Shown piece after piece: positions 1 through 11,884 of a DNA stretch of 64,000 nt (positions are counted from its first letter, which is position 1; every line of letters begins with the position of its first letter). Under the pieces are notes generated by a model. It did not search any database, was not told the DNA's origin, and was given only the letters and a program-made list of their open reading frames with translations. The stretch lies in the NCBI GenBank assembly GCA_036435485.1, contig CM071596.1, positions 136,549,001 to 136,613,000 on the forward strand, read 5' to 3'. The position numbers and the translations under genes are program-made. The stretch is from Saposhnikovia divaricata. Taxonomy: Eukaryota > Streptophyta > Magnoliopsida > Apiales > Apiaceae.

Positions 1-1861
1 AAAGTTGTACTAATTCTTCCTATAAATAGGAAGTAATTCTCCATCTTTGAGGACACCAATTAGTTTCAGTACAATTCTAAATTCAGTTATAAATTTTCTT
101 TGTAAACATTTTTATTAATACGTATCTATCTTTTATTTTCGTTAATTCGTACGTTAGTTTCCCCTGTTTTTAGTTTTATTCGGCAAAACCCAGTTTCTTC
201 CTTACTATCTTTATTTCTTCTAATCTAAAACTTTAACCCCTCCCCCCTTTGTTTCTTCTTCTTTCAACACCAAGCACATCTCCCCTGCATACCTTCCTCT
301 CCTCTCTAACTCCCCTCTCTCATCTCTCTCTTAGTCGAACAACACCACCAATCTCTCACTCTTTACTTTCCGTTCATCTCTCCGAACTAATACACGAACC
401 CATGCCTCTTCTCCCTCTCTCTAGTTTCTTTTAGTCGAACCATCCTTCCCCCCCTTCTCTTCTCTTTTATTTTCTTTTGTTTTGCCATTCTCTTTTCTCT
501 TGTTTTTGTTTAAATGGTATGAGCTTTGTTTTGTTTAATGAATTTCGACCGAGTCTGCGATGAATCAAGTTACCATATATGTGCTGTGTGAACCGTTATT
601 TGCTGAAGTTTCGAGCTTTTGAATAAGTTCTGTCGATTGATTGGCCGAGTTTCTGTTCTGGCGAATGATCTTTGTTGTGTAGTCTGTATCGAATTGCTTG
701 CTTTGGTTTCGAATTGCTTTGGTTTGTCGTTTGTAGTTTTGGTTGGGCGTTTTTTGTAAATCGATTATTGTTACCTTCGTGTTTAAACCTCGTTTTTTAG
801 TTGTTGTGTTGCTGAGGTTATGACTGAGTTTATGTACGTCGATTGTAAAGTTGAGTTTAAGTGATGTATGCCGCTGCGTTTATGATAGTTTCTATCGATC
901 TGCGTTTGTTTTCTGCGTTCGTTGCTATCTGATTTTTTTTTTAGTTCGAGTCTTAGTCCATGAGTCCAATTGATTCTGCTCAGAGTTGCTTGTACTGAAT
1001 TTGCGAGTTGTTTCGAGATATCTAGTCTACTGAGTCGTGTTCGGTTACTGTCAAGTCTGTTGTACGAGTTGTCTGATTGTTTTGTGTAGCTTTGTTATTT
1101 TCTTTTGTTGAGTTATGTGGCTGTCTTGGTCGTTGCTGAGTTGCGAGCCTTGCTGGTCATCATTGCGATTTGGTAGCTGAGTTCCTGCAAGTTTGTCCGT
1201 GTTATTGTCAAATTGTTTTAGTCATTCATTTTGCTAATTTTCGTTTTAATATCCTGATTGTTTGTTCCGAATTTCTGATATTACCGAGTTGTTTGTTTGT
1301 AGATAATTTGTGGAGTCGAGTCAATGAGTTCCGAGTTGTTGGGGACCGAGTTCTGTTTATGTATTGTTTGCGAGTTGCTGTTCAAGTTTTGGAATTAAAA
1401 AAATAAATAAATAAATAAATAAATTTGTTTGAGAATAAAATCTAGTTTTAATTTTAGAATACTTTTAAAAATAAAATAGTATAAAATTGCATTTTTTTTT
1501 AAAAAACCCAATTTTAATTTTTTATCTTTCTTCACTTTTAATAAACTTAATTTAAGTTAATTTAGAACTAAAAAAAGAACAGATTAATTTTGTTTTAAAA
1601 ATCAATTTTAGATTTAAATAGTAAAAATGCAAACATTCAGTTTTTAATTTAGAAATAGAATAATTATTAAATTTTCTTTTGAAAGTAGTTTAAATTTTCT
1701 TTTAGGAAATTAATAGTAAAAACCCAAAAACCCAAATTTTTCTATTTCGATTAAATTAGAATTAAGGATTTGCGAAAATATTATTCCCTGTGGATCGAAT
1801 CTAAAATACTAAAACGAGATCGTGCGCTTGCGATTTTAATTGTATCATTTCCGCCACATCA
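1..1861 (+). repeat. 5' LTR of Athila-type element, left-truncated by window
   Basis: Window base 1 corresponds to base 448 of the complete 3' LTR at 9542. The LTR ends CCACATCA at 1861. Compared with the 3' copy it lacks a segment of about 35 bp near 740 (present at about 10717-10750), has a longer AAAT run at 1400-1423, and shows scattered substitutions, so the insertion is not very recent. It contains a pyrimidine-rich tract (about 230-480) downstream of the TATA box. The short ORFs here (249-434, 1170-1406) are low-complexity LTR translations with no recognisable protein. Confidence 0.93.
21..28 (+). promoter_or_regulatory. LTR TATA box (TATAAATA)
   Basis: TATAAATA lies in both LTR copies (21-28 and 10009-10016), upstream of a pyrimidine-rich tract, as expected for the RNA polymerase II start of the element. 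Transcription start itself is not visible. Confidence 0.6.
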
Positions 1862-1867
1862 AGTTTT

Positions 1868-1884
1868 TGGCGCCGCTGCCGGGG
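1868..1884 (+). other. Primer binding site, tRNA-Asp type
   Basis: TGGCGCCGCTGCCGGGG starts six bases after the 5' LTR end. It complements the 3' end of plant tRNA-Asp with one mismatch, the primer usual for Athila/Tat elements. Confidence 0.88.
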
Positions 1885-2838
1885 ACTATAATTATTTTTC
1901 GTACCATAATTTTTAATTTTTCGAATTAGTTTTACTTGTCTAATTTTTTTTATCTCATTTTTTTTGGAAAGTTTGGAATTACGGAATCTTCTCACGGAGC
2001 TTGGAATTAATCGGAATTTTTGGAAAGCGTGCTTCGGTAACCTGTATCTCACTCTTTTCGCATTTTTATTTTTAGAAAATCACAAAAAAATCAAAAAATT
2101 GAAAATCACCAAAATTTGAAAATTGAAAAAATAAAAAAAAATTAGTTGTAAATACATAATTGTTGCATCATGCATTTAATCACTTAGGGCACATTATCTA
2201 GATTTTTATTTTCTTGTTTTTAATTTTTCGTACCTTATAAATTGTGGTGATTGCTGGAGGACCCAAAGGTACGTTAAATTCTTCTTTTCTTTAGATTAGA
2301 ACACGTAGTGTAAGCATCCATAATTGTTTACCGCTCTCGTATATATCTCATTGTTTGTTGCATTCATTCTAATAAATTTTAAGGGCAAAACCCATCAAAA
2401 GATAAGGGAAGGGATTTCATCACTCTTTCCTTGGCCCAAAAACAATTTAATCCATCATTTTGCATACCAAGCCTTTAATAAAATTAATTAGACGTTGGCC
2501 CCTAGAAATTTCGCGCTCAATTAGGAAGGTACCTAAGAAACGAAGTAATCATTATTTATTCCGACTCTTTGGTGTCGAGGCAAGCGAAAGCTTACCTGGC
2601 CAATTAAGATTTGGTGTCTAAGTGACGAGTTTGGCCTCTTGGCAATGCCTGCTCTAATCTGGCCAAATCGGTCCGAATAAATTCTGATTTACCGAGTTTT
2701 TGGTGGTCCTTACGGTTAGGAGCAAAGTCTAGTTATTTTATTAAGGAACCCTAGATATAAGATTTTTCTTTTGATTTTTCACCCTTTCTCTTTTGTGTGT
2801 TTTCCGCACTTGCTTGCTACGTGGTTACTTCGTTGTTT
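1885..2838 (+). other. Athila leader, noncoding
   Basis: About 950 bases between PBS and gag, AT-rich at first. I see no ORF or known motif. An open frame in phase with gag extends up to about 2797 without an ATG, so the first in-frame ATG at 2839 was taken as start. Confidence 0.6.
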
Positions 2839-5800
2839 ATGCAACCTACTTGGCTTAGGGAGAATTCAAGACTAGTTAGAACGATTGCGATTCCTTCTTC
2901 TCCCGAGATCGAGATCGAGATCGAGACCGAGCCCGTAGAACTTGTTGAACTTGAACCGATTTTAACCATGGCAGTCTCGTTAAAAGATCGTTGCTACCCC
3001 ACCCGTTCCGCTCAACCTTCGTGCATCACTCTTCCTCCCGTAAATGGTAATAATTTCGAGATCAAAGCTCACCATATTAGCATGTTACCTAAGTTTACCG
3101 GGAGTGAGGGAGAGGATCCATATATTTTCCTTCATGAATTCGAGGAGGTTTGTGCTCTACAAAAAATCCAACAATTGACCGAAGACTCCATTAGGCTTAG
3201 ACTTATCAACTTTGCCTTAAAAGAAAATGCCAAAAAATGGTTGTATAGTCTACCCATTAATTCTATTTCAACGTGGGAGGGATTTGTGATAATTTTTCTT
3301 AAAAAATATTTTCCAAACCATAAGACTACAAGGATTATAAACGAAATAAATCAATTTCATCAAAAGGAAAATGAGTCTTTTTGGAAATATTTTGATCGTT
3401 TTAAAAATCTCTTATCACAATGCCCCCACCACGGAATAGAAAAATGGAGGCTTTGCAAGATTGTTTACGAGGCCTTAGATAGTCCAACAACCGCGTTGTT
3501 AGAGTCTATGTGCCAAGGAAGATTTATGGAGAAAAATGAAGACGAAGGGTGGGAGTTTTTCGAGGAATTAGCCGAAAAGACTATGTTGTGGGAGTCTACT
3601 AGGGAACCTCACAAGTCCAACGAGTCATCTAGTTCTTCTAGGGGTATACACTCAATTGGAAACAATATTGCAACCGATGCCAAGCTAGCTACCCTTGCTA
3701 GGAGACTCGAAGCTCTAGAAACTCATAGTAGTCCCCCACCCATGTCTATGTACCCAAATTTTAATTCTTCAAACTTTGAGTCTCAACCTTGTCCCGATTT
3801 CGAGCAAGTGAACGCAATGTTCCAACCGAGACCTCGGAATGACCCGTTCGCACCAACTTACAATCCCGGGTGGAAGAACCACCCTAATTTCTCTTGGAAC
3901 CAAGGCCAAAATTTCCAATCTCCACCATCTTTTCAAAAGCCGAACTTTCCAAACCAAGTTCCGTTCTCAAACACGACTCAAAATCACATTCCTTATCAAA
4001 ATCAAGCACCCACCCACCCACCAGGCTTTCATGAGTCGGATAAGAGACTTAATTCCTTGGAAAAGAGCCTTGATGCGCTTCTAAAATCAACGACTAATTT
4101 GGCTCAATCTCAACAGACCTTCTTGCAAACCATGACTCAAGATAGGCAAATTCTAAATGCTAGTACTCAAGCCATATCTAAGTTAGAGGTCCAAGTAAGC
4201 CAATTAGCCAACGCCATTTGTGAACGAGAGAAGAACAAACTTCCAAGTCAAACCGAGGTAAACCCTAAATTTCCAATCAATCAAAGACCTCCTCACAATG
4301 TGAACGCTGTTATTTCCTTAAGGTCCGGTAAGCAAGTTGAAAATCATGTCGGTGACAAGTCTCCCGAAGAAGACGAATCAAATTCTAAACCAAACGCTAA
4401 TCTTGAACCCGAGAGTTCTAAGGAACAAGGCTCAACGAGTGGGACAAAACCCGTCCCCGAAGAACCTAATGAACGAGTCTTTAAGCCAATATCTCCTTAC
4501 CCACAACGCCTCGTCTCTAATAAGCAAACTGCTCAATTAGACAAGATCTTAGAGGTTTTCAAGCAAGTTAAAGTCAACATTCCTCTTTTAGACGCGATTC
4601 AACAAATTCCTTCGTATGCGAAATGTCTAAAAGATTTATGCACACATAAGCGAACTACTCACGTCCCTAAGAAGGCCTTTTTGACCTCCCAAGTGAGCTC
4701 AATTCTTTCTAACCAGATTCCCGTGAAATATAAGGATCCCGGTTGTCCCACAATTTCATGTGTCATAGGTAATTCTTTTGTGGACAAGGCATTACTCGAT
4801 TTAGGCGCCAGTGTGAACTTGCTTCCATTTTCTGTCTACCAAATCCTAGGGTTAGGAGAACTTCAAAAGACGAACGTTACCCTCCAATTAGCAGATAGAT
4901 CAATCAAAATTCCTAAAGGGATCATCGAGGACGTGCTAATTAAAGTTGGAGATTTCGTCTTTCCTGTTGACTTTGTGGTACTAGAAACCGAACCGGTTAG
5001 GAATCCGACATATCAAATTCCTGTCATTCTAGGACGTCCGTTTCTAGCCACTTCGAATGCTTTGATTAATTGTAGGAATGGATTGATGAAACTAACGTTC
5101 GGGAACATGACCATTGACCTCAATATCTTTCATGTTGGGAAGCAACCCGATGATTTTCATGATCAACCTATGGATGTTAATTTAATTGATGAAATAGTTG
5201 ATCAAAATTTCATGACCCCTAATGATGCTCTTGATTTTTGTTTAAACCACTTTGGTCACAACTGGGATGTTTCTGAATATACAAGTGAGGTCAATGGTAT
5301 GTTAGAATCCACCATTCCTACAAATAATCATGCTGTTGAATCATCTCCCCTGTCTCTTTTCGAAACTAGTGAACCCGTTGAGTCGACGCCGCCCGATTTA
5401 GAACTCAAACCTCTTCCCGACACTCTTAAGTACGCCTTTTTAGGTCCTAACGAGTCTCTTCCCGTTATTATCGCCTCTGATTTGACCGAGTCACAAGAGG
5501 ATGAGCTTGTTAGGGTACTTAGAGAACATAAGGAGGCCATAGGTTGGAGTATCTCTGATATTAAAGGAATTAGCCCGGCCATTGTCCAACATCGAATTCA
5601 CCTAGTTGATGATGCGAAACCCGTTCGAGATCCTCAACGGCGTTTGAACCCCACCATGATGGAAGTCGTTCGCAAAGAAATTCTTAAGTGTCTCGATAAT
5701 GGGATCATTTATCCCATTTCTGATAGCTCTTGGGTCAGCCCCATTCAAGTAGTTCCGAAGAAGTCTGGCATTACCGTTGTCACCAACGAGAATGACGAGC

Positions 5801-6831
5801 AAGTGCCCACCCGTGTTCAATCCGGGTGGAGGGTATGCATAGACCATAGGAAACTCAATTCTGCCACTAGAAAAGACCACTTTCCTTTGCCTTTTATCGA
5901 TCAAATGTTAGAAAGGTTAGCCGGTCATTCGTTCTATTGTTTTCTAGATGGTTATTCTGGCTATTTTCAAATTCCCATTGCTCCCGAAGACCAAGAAAAG
6001 ACCACTTTCACATGTCCCTTTGGAACCTTTGCCTATCGACGTTTAGCCTTTGGTCTAACCACTGCTCCAGCCACTTTTCAAAGGTGTATGATGAGCATCT
6101 TTTCTGACATGGTAGGGGATTTTCTCGAGATCTTTATCGATGACTTTTCCATCTTTGGTTCGTCTTTTCACCAGTGCCTAAACCATCTTCAGTTAGTTTT
6201 AAAAAGGTGTAAAGAAACCAACCTCGTTCTCAACTGGGAGAAATGTCATTTCATGGTTAAGGAAGGGATCGTTCTTGGTCATAAAATTTCTGAAAGGGGG
6301 ATAGAAGTCGATAAAGCCAAAGTTGACCTCATTGCAAATCTTCCCCCACCCAAGTCGGTCAAAGCCATTCGTTCCTTCCTAGGCCATGCAGGTTTTTATA
6401 GGCGTTTCATTAAGGATTTTAGCAAGAAGGCTAGACCCTTAACCAATCTTCTCGGGAAGGATGTCAAATTCGATTTTAATAGCGATTGTTTACAATCTTT
6501 TGAGCATCTTAAGAAAGAATTGACTTCTGCCCCAATCATTCGATCTCCCGATTGGAATCTCCCCTTCGAGTTGATGTGTGACGCTTCTGATTACGCGGTA
6601 GGAGCCGTTTTAGGGCAACGAATCGATAAGATGCCCCATGTCATTTACTACGCTAGCAAGACTTTGAATGATTCCCAACTTAACTATTCTACCACCGAAA
6701 AGGAACTTCTAGCCGTAGTCTTTGCTCTCGACAAGTTTCGGTCCTATCTTATCGGTTCGAAAATCATTGTCTACACCGATCATGCCGCTCTTCGTTATCT
6801 ATTCTCTAAAAAGACTCTAAAGCCCGATTGA
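2839..6831 (+). CDS. Athila gag-protease-RT-RNase H polyprotein, ends at a frameshift
   Basis: A 1330-residue frame from ATG 2839; a second in-frame ATG in good context lies at 2968. The first third is a retrotransposon Gag domain with the usual Trp-rich core (KKWLYSLP, FLKKYFPNHK). I see no CCHC knuckle, as is common in Athila. Protease shows D-L-G-A at about residue 654 followed by SVNLLP, the Athila variant of DSGA. RT has its catalytic FIDD at about 1099-1102. RNase H starts with CDAS near 1248 and has TEKEL and YTDH. The frame stops at 6829-6831 because one base is missing in the short C run at 6823-6825; homology continues at once in the next frame. The product would assemble particles and copy RNA, but lacks integrase. 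Confidence 0.92.
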   Translation: MQPTWLRENSRLVRTIAIPSSPEIEIEIETEPVELVELEPILTMAVSLKDRCYPTRSAQPSCITLPPVNGNNFEIKAHHISMLPKFTGSEGEDPYIFLHEFEEVCALQKIQQLTEDSIRLRLINFALKENAKKWLYSLPINSISTWEGFVIIFLKKYFPNHKTTRIINEINQFHQKENESFWKYFDRFKNLLSQCPHHGIEKWRLCKIVYEALDSPTTALLESMCQGRFMEKNEDEGWEFFEELAEKTMLWESTREPHKSNESSSSSRGIHSIGNNIATDAKLATLARRLEALETHSSPPPMSMYPNFNSSNFESQPCPDFEQVNAMFQPRPRNDPFAPTYNPGWKNHPNFSWNQGQNFQSPPSFQKPNFPNQVPFSNTTQNHIPYQNQAPTHPPGFHESDKRLNSLEKSLDALLKSTTNLAQSQQTFLQTMTQDRQILNASTQAISKLEVQVSQLANAICEREKNKLPSQTEVNPKFPINQRPPHNVNAVISLRSGKQVENHVGDKSPEEDESNSKPNANLEPESSKEQGSTSGTKPVPEEPNERVFKPISPYPQRLVSNKQTAQLDKILEVFKQVKVNIPLLDAIQQIPSYAKCLKDLCTHKRTTHVPKKAFLTSQVSSILSNQIPVKYKDPGCPTISCVIGNSFVDKALLDLGASVNLLPFSVYQILGLGELQKTNVTLQLADRSIKIPKGIIEDVLIKVGDFVFPVDFVVLETEPVRNPTYQIPVILGRPFLATSNALINCRNGLMKLTFGNMTIDLNIFHVGKQPDDFHDQPMDVNLIDEIVDQNFMTPNDALDFCLNHFGHNWDVSEYTSEVNGMLESTIPTNNHAVESSPLSLFETSEPVESTPPDLELKPLPDTLKYAFLGPNESLPVIIASDLTESQEDELVRVLREHKEAIGWSISDIKGISPAIVQHRIHLVDDAKPVRDPQRRLNPTMMEVVRKEILKCLDNGIIYPISDSSWVSPIQVVPKKSGITVVTNENDEQVPTRVQSGWRVCIDHRKLNSATRKDHFPLPFIDQMLERLAGHSFYCFLDGYSGYFQIPIAPEDQEKTTFTCPFGTFAYRRLAFGLTTAPATFQRCMMSIFSDMVGDFLEIFIDDFSIFGSSFHQCLNHLQLVLKRCKETNLVLNWEKCHFMVKEGIVLGHKISERGIEVDKAKVDLIANLPPPKSVKAIRSFLGHAGFYRRFIKDFSKKARPLTNLLGKDVKFDFNSDCLQSFEHLKKELTSAPIIRSPDWNLPFELMCDASDYAVGAVLGQRIDKMPHVIYYASKTLNDSQLNYSTTEKELLAVVFALDKFRSYLIGSKIIVYTDHAALRYLFSKKTLKPD

Positions 6832-7349
6832 TTAGGTGGATTCTCTTGCTTCAAGAGTTTGACCTAGAAATTAGGGATAAGAAGGGTTCTGAGAATGTTG
6901 TCACCGATCATCTTTCCCGCTTGATAGTGGAGTCCACCATCGACTCTCCCGTAAACGAATCTTTTCCGGACGAGCAGCTTCTGTCCATTTCCACTCCCCC
7001 TTGGTTCGCCGATATTGTCAACTATCTTGCAACCGGTGACATTCCCTCTCATTGGTCCTCTCAAGATAGATCGAAATTTTTCTCACAGGTCAAACACTTC
7101 TTTTGGGATGACCCGTATCTCTTTAAATACTGTCCCGATCAAATCATTCGGAGGTGCGTCCCAAATCATGAATTCAAGAATATCCTTTCTTTCTGCCATG
7201 ACCAAGCCTGTGGAGGTCATTTTAGTGCTAAGAAAACAGCCGCTAAAATCCTCCAAAGCGGTTTTTATTGGCCCACTTTGTTCAAGGATGCTGTTGAATA
7301 CTGTGCCACGTGTAATAGGTGTCAACACTTAGGAAAGATCACTAGGTGA
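6828..7349 (+). pseudogene. Athila RNase H end and integrase zinc finger, ends at nonsense codon
   Basis: This frame continues the polyprotein directly after the one-base deletion near 6825. It holds the RNase H tail (LIRWILLLQEFDLEI, TDHLSRL), then the integrase N-terminal H-H-C-C finger, ending CATCNRC near 7300-7325. The stop TGA at 7347-7349 lies in the same frame as the next segment, so it is a point nonsense change rather than a frameshift; an arginine codon changed by C-to-T is the simplest source. There is no own ATG. Confidence 0.88.
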
Positions 7350-7352
7350 AAC

Positions 7353-8111
7353 ATGATGCCAATGAACCCCATCTTAATCATTGAGATTTTCGATGTATGG
7401 GGTATCGATTTTATGGGCCCCTTTCCTAGTTCCTTTGGCAACCTCTACATTCTGTTAGCGGTCGATTACGTGTCTAAGTGGGTGGAAGCCATTGCTACTA
7501 AGTCCAATGATAACAAGGTCGTTCTTAAATTCCTCAAAGAGAATATCTTTTCTCGTTTCGGTACACCTAGGGCTATCGTTAGTGACCAAGGCAAGCACTT
7601 CAAGAATCGTCAATTTCAGTCTCTTCTGAAAAAGTACTCAATAACTCATCGACTAGCCACCCCTTACCATCCTCAGACTAGTGGGCAAGTTGAAGTCTCG
7701 AATCGTCAAATTAAGCAAATTTTAGAAAAGACTGTCAACTCGAATAGGAAGGATTGGTCAACTAAGTTGATAGACGCCTTGTGGGCGTATCGGACCGCTT
7801 TTAAAACCATTTTAGGCATGTCCCCTTATCGGATTGTCTTTGGAAAGGCCTGTCACTTGCCCGTTGAGCTCGAACATAGGGCAATGTGGGCCATTCGAGA
7901 GTTAAATTTTGACTTACCGACCGCCCGTAGTCATAGGAAGTTGCAATTGTCTGAACTCGAGGAGTTGAGAAATGAAGCCTACGAGAACGCTAAAATCTAT
8001 AAACAAAGAACTAAGCTTTTTCATGATAAATCTATTTTGAGAAATTTTTTTCTCCCGGTCAAAAAGTTCTTTTGTACAATTCTAGGCTTCATTTGTTTCC
8101 CGGGAAATTGA
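7353..8111 (+). pseudogene. Athila integrase catalytic core
   Basis: In the same frame as the preceding segment beyond the TGA. The DDE residues are all present: Asp at 7407 (GIDFMGP), Asp at 7584 (SDQGKHF) and Glu at 7692 (GQVEVSN), with 35 residues between the last two. YHPQTSGQ and the downstream ALWAYRTAFK block are typical of Ty3 integrase. Homology leaves this frame near 8042-8050, where one base is missing from an A/T run, so the end to 8111 is out of frame. The integrase would insert cDNA into chromosomes if the polyprotein were whole. Confidence 0.9.
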
Positions 8112-8284
8112 GATCCCGGTGGGAAGGTCCTTATGTTGTTAAGGTCCTTTTTCCTCACGGTGCTGTTGAAATTGAAAATCCTAAAAATGGTGATATATTT
8201 AAAGTTAATGGACAAAGACTCAAACCATTTTTAGAGCTGCCAATTGATCCCGAGGAAGAGGTTATCTACCTCATCGATCCATGA
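8042..8284 (+). pseudogene. Athila integrase C-terminal segment
   Basis: A frame shifted by one base relative to the integrase core. It carries the usual end of Ty3 integrase: PGQKVLLYNSRL, then RSRWEGPY (a GPY/F motif) and a terminal acidic stretch before the stop at 8282-8284. No chromodomain follows, which agrees with a non-chromovirus. Confidence 0.85.
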
Positions 8285-9541
8285 ATCAAGTAAGTTTCTT
8301 CAGTAGGTAATTGTAAACTCTCTTTCATCCTTATCAGGTATTTTCTCACCATTCTCCCTTGTCATTTATCTTGCATTTTGCATACATTGAGGACAATGCA
8401 TGATTTAGGTATGGGGGAGGGTTTTAGTGTAAATACATAAAATTGAAAAATACAAAAAAAATTTGAAAAATTTTAAAAATCCAAAAATAGAGTTATTTTA
8501 GCTTAGTTATCCTTTCCACTCTTTAAATTCTAGAACTAGTTGGTGTTGACTATTTTTCGAAAATTATATGTATAATGCCTTTAGATGATTTGAACGTAGT
8601 CAAGTAAGGTTTTCCTCATGAAACTTGTGTCGAACAAATTTTTGCTTAAAAGTCCAAGACGACACATTTGCACAAGACTTTTGATGGAAGAATTGTATAG
8701 GAATGTTATTCAATACCTGAGAGAGAACCCACATGTTAGAACAATGTCGAATCAAACCTTTGCGAGATATTGCTTCTATAGTGTCAAAAAAAAAAGAAAA
8801 AAAAAAGAAAAAAAAAAGAGTCAATAAATGTTTGTAATTGTTGAGTGCTAGTGTAATTTTGTAATAATAAATTCTTAGTAGGGAAGTCGGCTAGGTTGGG
8901 CTCATTAATAACCCGAGTAAGTAAGTCCGAGGGGACTTTGTGCCTAGCAACCTAAGGTCCTTTGTGGTCTGGGATTGTTGACCTAAAACTCGCTAAATGG
9001 GTATTGATGCAAAAGTCTTTTGGGACCTCAACCATTGCACAGTCGATCTAACTACTAAGAACGTGAAGTTTGGCTAGATACTTTTTTTGATAGAGATTGG
9101 GTCAGTTCAATATTGGTTGAAAAAGAGAAAATGTTCGTATGCAGTTAATCCATCAAAGGCCTTAAATTCACTACACACCTTGGGATTTTTTGCAAATTTT
9201 TAGTCTAATCATGTGGAATGTGGGAACCTATAACTTGGTTATTATTAGAATAATCTTTAAGGCATGTATTTTCCTACAGAATTGTTTTGTTGACACCAAT
9301 GAAAGCTAGAGTGAAAGAGGAAAGTTGGATACTTGCTGATTTATCTCAAAGATTTTATGGGTATATCTTCTGTAAACCCTTAGGAGACAACACTCCTCCT
9401 GTAGAGATCGTCTACAGGTTTAACGGGTTGGTAAACCTAAAATTACCCGTGATTCCTACGACAGTGAGTATAGGTTTTTGATTCTGCATTTTTTCTTTGT
9501 GTTTTACTCGAGGACGAGCAAAAGATAGGTATGGGGGCATT
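8285..9541 (+). other. Athila 3' noncoding region with two PPT-like tracts
   Basis: About 1.26 kb with no supported gene. It includes an internal tract GGTATGGGGGAGGG at about 8409-8422, an A-rich run (8787-8818), and the true polypurine tract GGTATGGGGGCATT ending at 9541, directly against the LTR. ORFs at 8618-8827 and 9287-9481 have no recognisable domain. The deleted element at 47953-51863 has the same arrangement (A-rich run, then a GAGGACG..GCAAAAGA block, then PPT). Confidence 0.7.
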
Positions 9542-11884
9542 TGATAAGTGCATAATTTTGAATATTTTTATTGCCTATTTATTGTTTGAACTCGTATTTT
9601 AATAAATAATTTTGCTACATTTCAGGAAATTCGAGAAAAATGAAGAAATGGCAAAAACTAAGAAATAAAGTTCAAAGGACCGCAGCTTAGGGCTTAAGAA
9701 TTTATTTTTATTAATAAATATTTTATTTGATTAGAAAATTATATTTATAAATATCTAATAATATTAGATATTTATTTTAATAATTTTCGGATTAAATTAA
9801 TTATTTATTATTTAAAGATTATAAGTCGTGCGGGATAAAAAGCATTTCTACGAAGCCCATCTATACACAATAGAAGTGGCCAACCGATGTTGATTTTTCC
9901 ATGTGAAGGAATCTAGAAAAGTGAAAGAAGATGGGTGGAGTTGGTGTTTTTGGTTGTAAAGTGTTCAATAATTTCATTTATTTATTTAAAAGTTGTACTA
10001 ATTCTTCCTATAAATAGGAAGTAATTCTCCATCTTTGAGGACACCAATTAGTTTCAGTACAATTCTAAATTCAGTTATAAATTTTCTTTGTAAACATTTT
10101 TATTAATACGTATCTATCTTTTATTTTCGTTAATTCGTACGTTAGTTTCCCCTGTTTTTAGTTTTATTCGGCAAAACCCAGTTTCTTCCTTACTATCTTT
10201 ATTTCTTCTAATCTAAAACTTTAACCCGTCTCCCCTTTGTTTCTTCTTCTTTCAACACCAAGCACATCTCCCCTGCATACCTTCCTCTCCTCTCTAACTC
10301 TCCTCTCTCATCTCTCTCTTAGTCGAACAACACCACCAATCTCTCCCTCTTTACTTTCCGTTCATCTCTCCGAACTAATACACGAACCCATGCCTCTTCT
10401 CCCTCTCTCTAGTTTCTTTTAGTCGAACCATCCTTCCCCCCCTTCTCTTCTCTTTTATTTTCTTTCGTTTTTCCATTCTCTTTTCTCTTGTTTTTGTTTA
10501 AATGGTATGAGCTTTGTTTTGTTTAATGAATTTCGACCGAGTCTGCGATGAATCAAGTTACCATATATGTGCTGTGTGAACCGTTATTTGCTGAAGTTTC
10601 GAGCTTTTGAATAAGTTCTGTCAATTGATTGGCCGAGTTTCTGTTCTGGCGAATGATCTTTGTTGTGTAGTCTGTATCGAATTGCTTGCTTTGGTTTCGA
10701 ATTGCTTTGGTTTGTTGTGATTGTCATGGTTTTACCGAGTTTTGCTGAGACGTTTGTAGTTTTGGTTGGGCGTTTTTCGTAAATCGATTATTGTTACCTT
10801 CGTGTTTAAACCTCGTTTTTTAGTTGTTTTGTTGCTGAGGTTATGACTGAGTTTATGTACGTCGATTGTAAAGTTGAGTTTAAGTGATGTATGCCGCTGC
10901 GTTTATGATAGTTTCTATCGATCTGCGTTTGTTTTCTGCGTTCGTTGCTGTCTGATTTTTTTTTTAGTTCGAGTCTTAGTCCATGAGTCCAATTGATTCT
11001 GCTCAGAGTTGCTTGTACTGAATTTGCGAGTTGTTTCGAGATATCTAGTCTACTGAGTCGTGTTCGGTTACTGTCAAGTCTGTTGTACGAGTTGTCTGAT
11101 TGTTTTGTGTAGCTTTGTTATTTTCTTTTGTTGAGTTATGTGGCTGTCTTGGTCGTTGCTGAGTTGCGAGCCTTGCTGGTCATCATTGCGATTTGGTAGC
11201 TGAGTTCCTGCAAGTTTGTCCGTGTTATTGTCAAATTGTTTTAGTCATTCATTTTGCTAATTTTCGTTTTAATATCCTGATTGTTTGTTCCGAATTTCTG
11301 ATATTACCGAGTTGTTTGTTTGTAGATAATTTGTGGAGTCGAGTCAATGAGTTCCGAGTTATTGGGGACCGAGTTCTGTTTATGTATTGTTTGCGAGTTG
11401 CTGTTCAAGTTTTGGAATTAAAAAAAAAAATAAATAAATAAATTTGTTTGAGAATAAAATCTAGTTTTAATTTTAGAATACTTTTAAAAATAAAATAGTA
11501 TAAAATTGCATTTTTTTTAAAAAACCCAATTTTAATTTTTTATCTTTCTTCACTTTTAATAAACTTAATTTAAGTTAATTCAGAAATTAAAAAAAAAAAG
11601 AATAGATTAATTTTCTTTTAAAAATCAATTTTAGATTTAAATAGTAAAAATGCAAAAATTTAGTTTTTAATTTAGAAATAGAATAATTATTAAATTTTCT
11701 TTTGAAAGTAGTTTAAATTTTCTTTTAGGAAATTAATAGTAAAAACCCAAAAATCCAAATTTTTCTATTTCGATTAAATTAGAATTAAGGATTTGCGAAA
11801 ATATTATTCCCTGTGGATCGAATCTAAAATACAAAAACGAGATCGTGCGCTTGCGATTTTAATTGTATCATTTCCGCCACATCA
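9542..11884 (+). repeat. 3' LTR of Athila-type element, complete (2343 bp)
   Basis: Begins TGATAAGTG directly after the polypurine tract and ends CCACATCA. From 9989 it aligns with 1-1861. It includes a TATA box at 10009-10016 and a pyrimidine-rich tract. ORFs within it (10237-10422, 11193-11441) are repeats of the 5' LTR translations and not genes. Confidence 0.94.

Larger units (their letters stand above)
1..11884 (+). mobile_element. Athila-type Ty3 LTR retrotransposon (5' end outside window)
   Basis: The sequence from 1 to 1861 recurs at 9989-11884, so these are two LTRs of one element. A primer binding site matching the tRNA-Asp 3' end follows the first LTR, and a polypurine tract precedes the second, which opens TGATAAGTG. 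Between them lies a gag-protease-RT-RNase H-integrase order with no chromodomain, typical of the Athila/Tat branch of Ty3. No envelope-like ORF follows integrase. The right edge joins a minus-strand gag-protease frame, so the element inserted into an older Tekay-like element. The expected 5-bp target copy to the right is ATTTG (11885-11889); its partner lies left of the window. Confidence 0.93.
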
